Source of the DNA: Topomyia yanbarensis
Taxonomy: Eukaryota; Arthropoda; Insecta; Diptera; Culicidae
Direction: 5' to 3'
Length of the DNA stretch: 64,000 bases
Assembly: GCF_030247195.1 (NCBI RefSeq)
Contig: NC_080671.1
Span: 200,860,897 to 200,924,896, forward strand
Shown: in pieces, positions 21,553 to 31,575 of the stretch
Layout of the letters: each line of letters starts with the position of its first letter
How positions within the stretch are numbered: the stretch's first letter is position 1
The notes under the pieces: generated by a model
Database searches by the model: none
What the model saw: only the letters and a program-made list of their open reading frames with translations
What the model was told of the DNA's origin: nothing
Program-made: the position numbers and the translations under genes

Positions 21553-22775
21553 TTTTTTTATTTCGTTTATTTGACACGGCTCATAGCGGTAGCTTAACGG
21601 AGCCGTGGATCTTTCATGTGTTAACAATATGTGAAAATAAAAAATAAAAGCTAATATTGTTGATTACCCGTTGGATCTCGTGCGCGCAACTTTTTATTGC
21701 GAGCGGAGACCTTCTTTCGCGGCTCGCCTACCTACTGCGTCGTGGGGATCATTTAATTCTTTTCTATCGTTAGAGGTGTCTTGGTGATCAGATGTTCTTT
21801 CCTGCTTATTACCCTTACGGGTGCCAGTGTAAATCCGTCGTCATTGTTTTTATCTTCTTCACCAATATTGCTTACAGTGGTTTTTGGGGTGCTGGATGCT
21901 GCTTTTGCAGTTGTCAATATGGACTGAACAGCTGCCAGAAATTTTGCAACCGTTTGTGGTTCAGGTATTGGTATTGAAAACTCTTTTTTGGGTTGGTTTT
22001 CCGTGGATTCGTTGGGAATCGGTAGTGATGCATTCTCCTCTGTATCTTCCGCGCAAGGTTGTCCGTGGTGTGCTGTCTGATTACAATACTTGCATGTAGG
22101 AGTTTGCCCCTCGTGGGTGCATAACGTAGTTTGATTAATAGTAGCTTCGTGGGTTTTAAGTTTTATAGTCAAGTGGGAGGGGATGGGTCTTTCGATCCGC
22201 ATCCTCACCACAAGAACACCGTTAGGTGTACCCGGGAAGAAATTTCTCCAGGTATCAGGTATAACGGATTCCACTTCTCCGTATCGCGACATGTATTCTG
22301 CAACTAGATCAGGAGGGGTACGTGGTGATAGGTCATGTAACTTTAGATCTACATAGTCTTTTTCTATATACACGGGAATCTTAATTCCAACTTTATCACT
22401 TTCAGCCACGTGCTTCAAGTTGTTCTGCAGAACGAAACGTTCAGCTTTGGCTAACGTGTTGAATGATATGAGTACTACATTGCGAAGATGATGATACTGA
22501 AGGTACATAACCTCCTTGAGCCTAAGCTGCATCTTCACCTTCAACAGGTATTCCACTTCACTAAAACTCAATCGTATTGAGCAGAATTTAAAGTCAACGA
22601 CCGCTGTGTTGGGTCGGAGCAGACTTTTTTCGTCAACTTTACTCATGACGGCACGAATAAATTGAATGTTTGCTTTGTTCTCGAGACAATGCACACTAGA
22701 TCGAGAGGTTGCTAGTTGTTGTTCACTTGGTTCGATTGTACGTCTGACTTGGGCAGAAGTAGAAAGTAGATTGAT
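21553..22775 (-). mobile_element. ORF1-only retroelement (1.2 kb), nested in LINE copy B
   Basis: Flanked by 13-bp direct repeats and ending in a T-run (A-tail on its own strand), so it inserted by target-primed reverse transcription. It contains a single ORF (22781 to 21753), then a 3' UTR of about 200 bp with a hairpin (21575-21607). No endonuclease or reverse transcriptase is present. This is the layout of a half-LINE (HAL1-like) non-autonomous element that would rely on an RT supplied in trans. Diverged relatives lie at 6745-7270 and 36550-37610. Confidence 0.75.
21575..21607 (-). promoter_or_regulatory. 3'-UTR hairpin of the ORF1-only element
   Basis: A perfect 8-bp stem (CACGGCTC/GAGCCGTG) with a 17-base loop (GCGGTAGCTTAACG core). 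It lies at the same distance from the A-tail as the LINE hairpin at 19870-19897 and shares its loop, but not its stem bases. Confidence 0.7.
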
Positions 22776-22781
22776 CCTCAA
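21753..22781 (-). CDS. ORF1/gag-like RNA-binding protein of the ORF1-only element
   Basis: An open frame of 342 codons. The first codons overlap the 5' target junction, so the natural start may be a later methionine such as MSKVDEKSLL. The middle contains a fold typical of retroelement ORF1 proteins: KLHDLSPRTPPDLVAEYMSR, YGEVESV, and FFPGTPNGVLVVRM, an RRM-like segment. It is followed by one zinc-knuckle-like motif, CKYCNQTAHHGQPC. The tail is Pro/Ser/Glu-rich and acidic (GEEDKNNDDG). There is no internal stop over more than 1 kb, which suggests recent activity. The product probably coats the element's RNA. Confidence 0.7.
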   Translation of the reverse strand: MRINLLSTSAQVRRTIEPSEQQLATSRSSVHCLENKANIQFIRAVMSKVDEKSLLRPNTAVVDFKFCSIRLSFSEVEYLLKVKMQLRLKEVMYLQYHHLRNVVLISFNTLAKAERFVLQNNLKHVAESDKVGIKIPVYIEKDYVDLKLHDLSPRTPPDLVAEYMSRYGEVESVIPDTWRNFFPGTPNGVLVVRMRIERPIPSHLTIKLKTHEATINQTTLCTHEGQTPTCKYCNQTAHHGQPCAEDTEENASLPIPNESTENQPKKEFSIPIPEPQTVAKFLAAVQSILTTAKAASSTPKTTVSNIGEEDKNNDDGFTLAPVRVISRKEHLITKTPLTIEKN

Positions 22782-22788
22782 GAAACTT
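22776..22788. repeat. Target-site duplication of the nested ORF1-only element, right
   Basis: CCTCAAGAAACTT, matching 21540-21552. The LINE ORF2 sequence resumes directly after it. Confidence 0.88.
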
Positions 22789-24187
22789 ATTAAATAAATT
22801 CAACAAGCGTCTCTTGGCTGAGTCTGGCAGGTTCTTTAACAAGTTCAATTTGATTCTGTCTGGCCCTGGGGCTTTATTGTTACATTACAAGAGAGCAAGT
22901 GAGAACTCCACCATCGAAAACGGTGTTTCGTTCGCGTTATCGTGAGGGGACGCGGCTCGGTATATCTTCTGTGTCGGGGCTGAATCCGGACAAACCTTCT
23001 TGACAAAATCGAATATTCAGCATTTTGAATATTCCACGCTCTCGTTAGTACTGGTTCGGTTTCGTAGACGCCGGGCCGTACTCCAAAGAGTGCTCATCGA
23101 TGTTTCTCTCGTTAGTCCGTCGACGAACCGGCGCCAGTAGCTAAGTTTTTTGGCTTTCATCAAACTCTTCATGTGCGTTTCCGTCATCGCGTACTGTCGG
23201 TAGCTAGCTGGCAGCCCGTCGTCCCGGAAGGTCTTATACGCAGCGGCCTTCTCCGCGTACACGTCTGAGTACTCTTTGTCCCACCATGGGTTGGGAGGAC
23301 GCCCGCGTGAGTTCGCGTCTGGTACGCGTTTAGTCTGAGCTTGAATCGCGGTATCGAGAATCAAGCCAGCCAGGAACCCGTACTCTTCCTCCGGAGGAAG
23401 CTCTTGTGTCGATTCTACTTTTTCGGATATCGCGGACGCGTAGCTCTTCCAATCAATATTTCGTGTGAGGTCATACGAAACATTGATTGTATTCGGTGGC
23501 CCTGAACCATTAGCAATATTAATTACGATTGGTAGATGGTTGCTGCCGTGGGGATTAGAGACTACCTTCCACATGCAATATAACCGCAGCGATGTCGAGC
23601 AGAGGGACAGGTCTATTGCGCTCGGACGCGCTGGAGGGGCAGGAATCCGTGTCATTTCACCCGTATTCAAAATGGTCATATTGAAGTTGTCGCAAAGCTT
23701 AAAGAGTAGGGTAGATCGATTATCGTCATGAAGACAACCCCATGCCGTACCGTGGGAGTTGATGTCACCTAAAACCAGCCTCGGTGCGGGGAGGAGTTCC
23801 GCAATATCGCAAAGCCGTCGGTGGCTAGCTGAGGCTCTAGGGAGGATGTAGGTGGAAGCAATGGAAAGGTCTTTGCCTTTAATTCTGGTTTGACAACCGA
23901 CAACTTCAATGCGTGTCGATCCGATGGAAAGAATAGCACTTTTTGATCCCCAAAAGTACTCCTCCGTAAGAGTCTTCTCGATCCAAGCGAATAATATTAA
24001 AATCGTGGAAGTGTAGGATTATTTCTGAAGTGAGGCCTGTCTCGCATAGGGCAAATGCATCGCATTTCAAATTATTTAGTAAGATTTTAAACGAATCGAT
24101 TTTCGGGATAATGCTTCTGCAATTCCACTGTAGAACAGTGATTAAATCCGTGACCTCGTTCGATGAATTAGCCATCGAAGGATACAA
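22789..24187 (-). pseudogene. ORF2 N-terminal region (AP endonuclease and linker), LINE copy B
   Basis: The start is ATG 24187 (MYPSMANSS), overlapping the ORF1 stop by 20 bp. The endonuclease motifs can be read in order: VLQWNCRSI, a catalytic glutamate in ALCETGL, VLGDINSHGTAWG near 23750 (the GDxNxH core), and GSNHLPIVI near 23520. In the last motif the usual Ser-Asp-His reads Ser-Asn-His, which would damage the active site. The linker follows (NPWWDKEYSDVYAEKAAAY). Frame changes near 23900 and 23020 break it. Confidence 0.85.
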
Positions 24188-25482
24188 TCGCTGAAAAGAG
24201 GAGCCATTTCGCAGTGAACTGCATCAAGAATGTTTTTACTGCGGGGAGAAAGCTTATCAAGATGCTTTTAAGGGGGTCAGAAATATTTAAAGCTGTAAGA
24301 ATCCGGTCCACAGTGTCCGAGAAATTTATTAAGCCAGCGCTGTTTTCTTTCTCTGGCTGAGATATGGGAATACTTGGGGTTTTTGATGTTCCTGGAAGTG
24401 CTGGGAACTCCTTTTCTGAGATCAGGTTACTGAGACCGGGAGCGACTTGCTTCGGTTTTGCACCAGTACTTCCTTGAGCAGTTATTTTAGGGGGGGCATG
24501 AAGAGACACCTTCTGGCTTTTACGACGAAGCTTGGGAGAAGAAATGTTCCTCCTTTTTCTATTGCTTCTAGGCACAGCAGAAGATGTTCCCTCCTGGGGT
24601 TCATCACAGTCGCCTTCGTCAGTATACAAGTTGGTATAGATGTTCGAAGAGACAGGTGGCGTAGCTATCTTAAGCATTTCTGCAAAAGATCCCTTAGAGC
24701 GTCCCTGAGGGGAACGCTTAAGATTCTCCTCGCGCTGTTTGTACGCGGGACATGAAGGGAGATCATGTTGGTTTCCCCGACAGTAGAGCCACTTTTCGAC
24801 ATCTCTACCACAGGAATCATCCGCATGATTCCAACCGCATTTCCCACAACGGGCTTTATTGCTACAATGGGAGGCAGTGTGCCCCAGTTGTTTGCAATTA
24901 GTACAGTTTATTACCCGCGGCACAAAGAGGCGAACAGGTAGACGAACCTTGTCAAAGAGGAGGTAGTTGGGTAGGGCAGAGCCGGCGAAGGTCACCCGAT
25001 AAGAGTCTGAGTTGACATATATTTTCTTTCCGTCAGCTGCGCCTGATGCTGAATGCAAACGTTTGCATTCCAATATCTTCACTGGCTTAAGTATGGGGTC
25101 TTTAAAACAGCCATTCCCTTATTCTAGCAGGTCCTCGCAATTCAGACTCGAATCGGAAACGACCCCACTGACTTCAACCCTGCTAGCTGGAATATACACC
25201 CTGTACTCCTTCGTAAAGGGCCCGTATCCAGCAATATCATTTGCCTGATTTAAACTGTTAACAACCACCCGAAGGTTATCAGGGCGAATTTTCGATATTT
25301 CTGTCACGGCCGAATACCAATCCGTCAGAACTCGAGAAATCTTCAACAGATTCAAACACTTTTTTTCTTTGGTCCGAAAGAAGATTACAAATGGCCTGGT
25401 GGCTGAGCTCGGATATACTTTGAGCCGATTTCATTTCGACGTCCATCTCGCCTTGAGATGAACCGCCGTCAGGGGAAGCCAT
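24168..25482 (-). pseudogene. ORF1 (zinc-knuckle gag-like protein), LINE copy B
   Basis: Starts at ATG 25482 (MASPDGGSSQGEMDVEMKSA). It runs through an N-terminal region and a middle domain (RPDNLRVVVNSLNQANDIAG) to three cysteine motifs near 24720-24920: CTNCKQLGHTASHC, CGKCGWNHADDSC and CLYCRGN (written WLYCRGN in this copy). The basic, Ser/Pro-rich tail contains RSNRKRRNISSPKLRRKSQK. Two frame changes, near 25300 and 25100, split an otherwise readable protein of about 430 residues. It is better preserved than copy A. Confidence 0.82.
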
Positions 25483-25793
25483 TTTTGCACGGGCCTATTG
25501 CCCAGTGCACGGTAGTAAGACAACCAAGAAGGGGAAACGTATACTAATACTTAACTTGTGTAGGTAACGGTATCCAGACGGCTTACTAGAAGAACACTGC
25601 TTCACTTGCACTGACCGGCTAACAATACTCAGAAACACAAACACAAAAGAAGGGAAAAGATACTGAAACCTCGACTAGGCGTAGAGTGTGCGAATAACCT
25701 TGAACGCGGATTAACACTATTTGTCGCTATAGAGTGTACGGACCGACAACAAAAGACTTCTATCTCGCTCGACTGAGTGCTCGGTAACGAATG
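25483..25793 (-). promoter_or_regulatory. 5' UTR and presumed internal promoter of LINE copy B
   Basis: About 310 bp between the 5' target duplication and the ORF1 start. The element's first bases are CATTCGTTACCGAGCACTCA. LINEs of this group use an internal promoter at the 5' end. The matching region of copy A is at 8586-8802 and 10183-10265. No sharper elements can be called by eye. Confidence 0.5.
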
Positions 25794-25806
25794 AGTGTCG
25801 GATTCT
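25794..25806. repeat. Target-site duplication of LINE copy B, right
   Basis: AGTGTCGGATTCT, identical to 19831-19843. It fixes the 5' end of the LINE at 25793. Confidence 0.85.
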
Positions 25807-26520
25807 GATGAAATGAAGTCGAAAAGCAAATTTATAACTAATTTAAGATCAAGTTATATACTTTATTTTTTGTACATATCTATTTATTTAGGATTATCCT
25901 TTAAATCCAACTTTTAAGTAAAATACCCATTGGAGCTAAGGAAAAAAAGCTTCACATCTCGTTATTTTGCCAAAACTGTATTAAATATTGCACTGATACA
26001 TACCTTCATTTTAGCTGGAAAATTCATTTATAATTCACTTTAAAAGCATTCGTTAAACGCTAGAATTGGTCTAATATTGTAATGGGTTATTCTGAAATAC
26101 GGTGGTAACATATTATCGCCATGTTTTTTTCCGATACACTACCACAATTCAAACAATATTTTTGCATCCAGCACCCAAACTAAAACCAACTTGAAAATGC
26201 ATTTTAACACAATGTTCATGTATATTTCAAGTTATTCACTGCAATGTTTTATATGAAACTAGTCACTGCCAGTTTCCTGATTATTTCCTGCGAGTACAAT
26301 ATTGGGCGCTATTCTTCTAACAGCGGATGAGGTTCTTTAATATGCATAATGTTTACGTTTGTTTTGATGGGCCAAAAAAGTAGAATGATTTATTTTACAA
26401 ATCATGCGTTGGCGTCCCTTATCTGGATACCTAGTTAGAATCGACGCAAATGGAATATAACGTACTGCGTTTCAAAACCTTCTCTCCCAGAACCAAAATA
26501 ATTTAGATCGAAGAAAAAAT
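25807..26520 (+). other. Intron 2 sequence without recognised genes
   Basis: AT-rich, with no open frame or repeat I can assign. Confidence 0.35.
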
Positions 26521-26539
26521 TTATTGATGCTGACTGATT

Positions 26540-26650
26540 TAATTTAATACCGTAGGGGGATAATCAATCCAGACGAGTAATATTAAAATCAGGGAAGCTC
26601 AGCTCAATACCGGATGGTAACCAAGTTGCGCTTAACACAATTGAATTATA
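26540..26650 (-). pseudogene. Short I-clade LINE endonuclease relic
   Basis: The minus strand reads SATWLPSGIELSFPDFNITR and LD, matching ETGLTSEIILHFHDFNIIRL of LINE copy B. Only about 35 codons are recognisable, with stops. It is an older and more diverged insertion than copies A and B. Confidence 0.6.
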
Positions 26651-26963
26651 ATAAGTAACCTTCGAAATGGTTCAAATAAGTTATTTTTCATGATGCTTGA
26701 ACATTTTTTGATGGAGCTGTCTAAATCTTTTTTGATTTGTGAAGAAATAAAATTTTTAGACAGTGGAAATGACGTGATACATCGTCAACCAAATATTTAA
26801 TAAAACTGTTTTTTTGTTTGATTTACCTTAAAATTTGATTGTTTTAATAAAATCTGTCAAGTAATAAAGTGTATAGAGATGTAGATATTGGGAAATTATG
26901 TAATATTTACGTCAGTAAATAGGGGAAGTGTGTCGAAGGCGGATACCCTCAGAGTTTTAGTAG

Positions 26964-27181
26964 CAGGGGCGGATCCAGAAAATGAGCATTGTACAATGCG
27001 AAATACGTAAAACCCGCGTTAATTGAAAATTTATTTTTGATAATAATTAGTATTGGTGGTCAAATTTAGCTTGAAATGATTTTGGGTTTGAAACTAATAT
27101 ATAATTCAAACTAATTTAAAATTTCTCAACAAGTTGAAAATTTTCGGGAACCCCCAGGACCCTCCACTGGATTCGCCACTG
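26964..27181. mobile_element. hAT-type MITE, 218 bp
   Basis: Begins CAGGGGCGGATCCAG and ends with the inverted CTGGATTCGCCACTG. It is flanked by TTTAGTAG and TTTAGTAT, an 8-bp duplication with one change. A second copy occupies 56477-56491 plus 62145-62361, and a third fragment is visible near 45405-45475. Confidence 0.78.
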
Positions 27182-27677
27182 TTTAGTATACAACATGAAT
27201 TAAAAAAAATGCTTAATAAAGTACACAAACCCTTTGGACCACATATAACATACCTATTATAGCAACAGTCAAAAACACTTCTAAAGTGATTAAAAGTGTC
27301 CATAGTTTTTTGTAGAAGCTGCTTAAAATTTTGGCGATTCTAGAGACGATTTTTTCTTTATTCCGTTGATACATCTTGATGCTTAGGGTGTTCTTCGTTA
27401 CTGTAACATGGCTGAAAAACGGTGGAGCATTTGCAACCACTAACCAGTAAGATGGAGACTGGTGAAGAAGGTATTTATGTAATATCTAAACATACTATCA
27501 TAGTCTCCTTCAAGCGATACAGCTGGTGAGATCTTCAAATTTTGTTATTGAAAGTTTGAAATTAACAATATGTTCATCAATCAAAGCGGCTATGGCAAAC
27601 TGTTACGAATTCATTTTGATTAATACGAAACATTCTGAAAAGCTATGGTGTATTTGTGGTTTAATTAATGCCTGAAG
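27182..27677 (+). other. Intron 2 sequence without recognised genes
   Basis: The only longer frame (27213-27440, minus) starts with GTG, not ATG, and has one hydrophobic segment. It is not supported as a gene. Confidence 0.3.
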
Positions 27678-27996
27678 TACACACCTAGAAAAAATAGTGT
27701 AAATTTACGTCTCCTGACCCTGACATATACGAGCATCAAAAATGACTTAGTTTTACGTTTGATTTTAATTTTACATGACGTTTAATTTCGTAAATCATGT
27801 AATTTTACTCTACATACAGCGTTTGTTCTGAATGGTAGGAAGTCTAATTTTATGTCATTGTGCATGTAAAGTATATGTTTCATGTAAAATTAAACGGAAC
27901 ACGGTAATGTTCCGTCATTTCGTAAATTACGGTTTGTTGAATTGTGTCATGTTTGCAATTACGTCAACGATAAAATTCAGATTTTTTTGGTGTGTA
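27678..27996. mobile_element. TA-flanked MITE, about 320 bp
   Basis: The left end TACACACCTAGAAAAAAT and the inverse of the right end, TACACACCAAAAAAAT, form the terminal repeat, with TA on both edges. The interior has several ACGTAAAATTAAACG-like and TTTACATGA words in both orientations. No protein. Confidence 0.6.
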
Positions 27997-28140
27997 GGTC
28001 CTTTAAAAACAATACCGAGTCCAGATCAAATCATTATAAAGTTTTAAATTATAACTGACTTATCCGCCATACCCTCCGTAGGTGTCCGTGTTTCCCGTAT
28101 TGTTGGAGAAGTACAAGATCTAGATTAAAGACATACCTAG

Positions 28141-29255
28141 TTTTACATTTCTTATAAAAGAAATGTATAGAATTCGCTCAAACTTTCAAGATTTTTTCCG
28201 AGGCCCGGAGGGCCGAGTCTTATATACCAATCGACTCAGCTCGACGATTTGGGACAATGTCTGTGTGTGTGTGTGTGTGTGTGTGTCTGTGTGTGTGTGT
28301 GTATGTAACGGACAAATTCTCATTCGTGTTTCTCAGCAATGGCTGAACCGATCTTATCCAAACCAATTTTAAATGAAAGAACTAAAAAACAGTATGAACG
28401 CTATTAATTTGTTTTTGATTCTGATGTTTAGTTTCCAAGATATGAATGTTTGAATGCGCAAAAATGGCGCTTTTGCAGTTTTTTTGAATTATCTGCCGAA
28501 ATTGACAATATAGATTAACAATTTATATGTTTTCAGACAAATACCTTTCGAACAAGCTATAGATTGTTGAAATCGGACTATTATCAAAAGAGATATTTAA
28601 CATTAAATGCGGACGAAAGATTTTTATCATTTCCCATAGCCAGAAATATGACCAAAAACATGTAATCTATTATTAACGACAAAACGGCTTATTTTAGGTC
28701 AATAGTATCTTCGGAGAATTTAATGGAGGCAATATGCCCTTTCTTTTGGTATTATGCTTTTGCTGATTAATCCCCCTATGAGTGAGATATTTTCACAAAT
28801 TTTTTTGGAAGTGATTATATCGAAATGATGCCTTCAGCAAATTTGTAGCTCTTACTTTTGCGAATAACTTTACTGAAGACTTCAAATATCTATTTTGAAT
28901 ACTTTAAAAGTTATGGCTTGTTGTTTGTTGATTACTCTTTGTCGCCTTTTTATTGTTCAATATAGTAATAATCCATTGAAATAAGCCAAATATTATTTCG
29001 ATAAAACGAATTTTGTATTTCATTTTACTATCTACAACCGCTAGAAATAATCACCGAACACTTCCAAGTTGTCTGGAAGGAACTTGATAACTTATCAGTA
29101 CAAAAATGTTCATTTGTGCGAACCTTCTGACTGTAATTTTTCCAACTTATAACCATCGGATCGATCTGAAACATATCGGAAAATGAAAAGCGAAATAAAT
29201 AACTCCAAGCAACGGCGTAGCCAAGAGAAGGTTTTGGGGTTTAACACCATACAAC
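28141..29255 (+). repeat. Interspersed repeat family Y, copy 1, with (TG)n core
   Basis: Starts near the palindrome-like ACATTTCTTATAAAAGAAATGT. It then has the GAGGCCCGGAGGGCCGAGT block and a (TG)n run (28260-28310), followed by an AATGGCTGAACCGAT block and about 900 bp of AT-rich sequence to TTTAACACCATACAAC. Copy 2 at 38341-39437 matches along its whole length. Open frames over it are incidental. Many dipteran genomes carry repeats with this GGCCCGGAGGGCC/TG-run plan; the class is uncertain. Confidence 0.7.
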
Positions 29256-31020
29256 CCCCCTCCCCCCTCCACCACACCCAAAAAAAATATTGGATTGAAG
29301 TTGAAAATTTATTGATGCAGACTGATTTAATTCAATATTACAATAACAATTATCTGATCCGTAGATTGATAACCTGTTGTTGTAAACATCATGAGGACTT
29401 TTGATAAATTGTCGGAATGGGGTCCTGATATGTAACTGATCTCTTGGTCTTGATTTCACAGTTATCTAATAGCATCAATATCAAATTTCTGCCTGAAAAC
29501 ATTCCAATAGAAAATTCCAGAGTTCTGTAATCAATCATAATCCTCAGATTTATTTTCAAATTGATCTCGTTTTTGTAGAGATGTACTGTAATAAGGGTCT
29601 TTATTTAATAGGAAGCGAAGTTAAAATTGATTTAATGTCTATGAAACATAGAACTGCTCACCAAAAAATGCATAAATTTCAACATTTGCTAAAAATGTTT
29701 TTGCCTTTCTCATTCACTCTAAAATTCGTCGATCTAATCCCGACCGGGAGGGCCGAGTGTCATATGCTAATCGACTCAGTTCGTCGAGATCGGAAAATGT
29801 CTGTGTGTATGCATGTCTGTATGTATGTGTGAGTATGTGTGTATGTGGAAAAAAAATATGACCTCTGTTAATCAGAGATGGCTGGATCGATTTGCACAAA
29901 GTTAGTCTCAAATGAAAGGTACAATCTTCCCATCGGCTGTAATTGATTTTTTTTTATTGATTGGACTTCCGGATCCGGAGTTACGAGTTGAAGAGTGCAA
30001 TCACACAGCAAATTCCAATATAAACTGAAATGAAAAATTTTCAAAATCAAATTTGTATTTTTCATGCCAAATGACATTATAATGCATTTTGATGTAACCT
30101 TGAAAAATAACGTTTGACAAAAATTGATTTTTTTGGACTTTGGTACTTATTTGCTCTGTTACTATTTTCTGAAAAATTAATTCTGCATAATTTTAAAATT
30201 TCAAAAATTACGGTTTCAGAATTATGCCGTTTAGACATTAAGATCGATTTTCACCAAACCCCCACCAATTGTAAAATTGGTATTGTAAAAAAACGTAAGG
30301 GCGATACTTCAATGCTGATAGGTGGGACCAAAAAAGTAAACAATCGCCAAAGGGACTATATACTATATATACAATCATTTTGTCAATTTCAATAGCAAAA
30401 ACAAATTTTAATTTAATAATTTCAAATACTTCATGAAGTTTTGGGTTTCGATCACTGAATCATGCAATCTAGGATGTAAAAAACACAATAGTTCTTAAAT
30501 AGGAAATAAAACCAAGTCTAAAAATATGCACTGTTGATTTTCTTTGAATGGTGGGTTTTTTCAAGAAAAAGCGTTGATTTCTTAATTCTCAGTCGCGTTG
30601 GAAATTTGAGTAAAGTATAAACTTTAAATCGATTAAAACAAATCGATTTTTTTTGGATCAGTACAATATACATAACCCTTTTAGAAAAATCAGTTTTCCC
30701 ACCACAATGCATTGATTGAGGAATTTAGATATTTTATTAACAGAGCATTAGCAATAATTCGTTTGTATGTCTATTTTATGGGCCATTTTTTCGCCTTCCC
30801 ATTGATTTGGTTTGAGATTTCTAGCACTGATGTTGTCCTATGCTGATTTGAGTGATTCTCTGAGTCCTGCCACTATCCCATGTAGTATGTGTTATCAAAA
30901 ACATCGCGAAGCATCAAGTTCTAAATGTTCTCAAACGATATAATATCCGAAGAGAGTGATAAGAGTTATAAGAAATGTCTCATCACACTGTTAGGTGGAT
31001 TAATAACGTTTTTTAAAAAG
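29256..31020 (+). repeat. Interspersed repeat family Z, copy 1, with (TG)n core
   Basis: From about 29693 the order is TTTTTGCCTTTCTCATT, CGGGAGGGCCGAGTG, a short TG/TATG run, CAGAGATGGCTGGATCGAT and GACTTCCGGATCCGGAGTTAC. A long AT-rich tail then ends near TCATCACACTGTTAGGTGGA (30990). It is paralogous to 45099-47290. Its T9 tract at 29947-29955 corresponds to the empty insertion site of the H3-bearing element copy 1. The preceding part, 29256-29692, is C-rich at the start and otherwise unassigned. Confidence 0.6.
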
Positions 31021-31575
31021 AAATTCGCCTTATGTTTGAGGAACACTAATAGAACTATTATTCAACTTTGAATTCCATGTCAAGAATAGATTAAAACACC
31101 TGGGAAAAGATTCCAAACTTTAAAGTTTCCGTCTGAGAAACAGTTCCCCTAATGATTAATATCCTGTATTCTTTCTCATATTATACAATTTTTCATTATT
31201 TTACAGAATTACAGAATTATTAATTGAATGTTTGCTTTCCGATCTCAATTATGTTGTCAATCACGATCTACATGATCTCACAATTTGAAAAAAAAAAAAG
31301 CTTACCGATTATCAATATTTTGACAATTTTGTACATCGAATCACGTCGGGTTTTTGATATGAGCACAACTTTTACGACAAACTGTTTTTGAAATAATCTA
31401 GATCGCACCAAAATAGTTACTGCTGCAAAATAAGTCCAGTTTCCGGATTTCAGGTTGGTCAGATTTTTAGACAACGAAGCTCGTTTTCTAATCAGCATTT
31501 ATCTTTTTTATTGCAAAGAAACTAAAAATAATTAATTTTGTATCAACTAATCGTTTGACTTGATTTGCATTTCAG
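31021..31575 (+). other. Intron 2, end
   Basis: No feature except the acceptor of Ig exon 3 (TTTGCATTTCAG). Confidence 0.4.

Larger units (their letters stand above)
19844..25793 (-). mobile_element. I-clade LINE copy B, about 4.7 kb, with a nested 1.2-kb insertion
   Basis: A minus-strand non-LTR retrotransposon bounded by a 13-bp target duplication. Order in its own direction: 5' UTR (25793-25483), ORF1 with zinc knuckles, ORF2 with AP endonuclease and reverse transcriptase, a short 3' UTR with a hairpin (19870-19897), and an A-tail at 19844. The endonuclease-RT-gag layout, the zinc knuckles and the wording of the RT (GLPQGSCLRPLLYNFYVNDI) fit the I group. ORF1 and ORF2 carry frameshifts, and ORF2 is split by an ORF1-only element at 21553-22775. 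The end of ORF2 is shorter than expected, with no RNase H domain seen. The copy is inactive. Confidence 0.88.

Noticed and set aside
27213..27440. 75-codon minus-strand frame with a hydrophobic segment
   Set aside because: It starts at GTG, not ATG, and has no recognisable domain or splice context.
28260..28310. TG-rich runs as CRISPR-like or satellite arrays
   Set aside because: They are simple microsatellites in fixed positions inside interspersed repeats, with no spacer-repeat structure.
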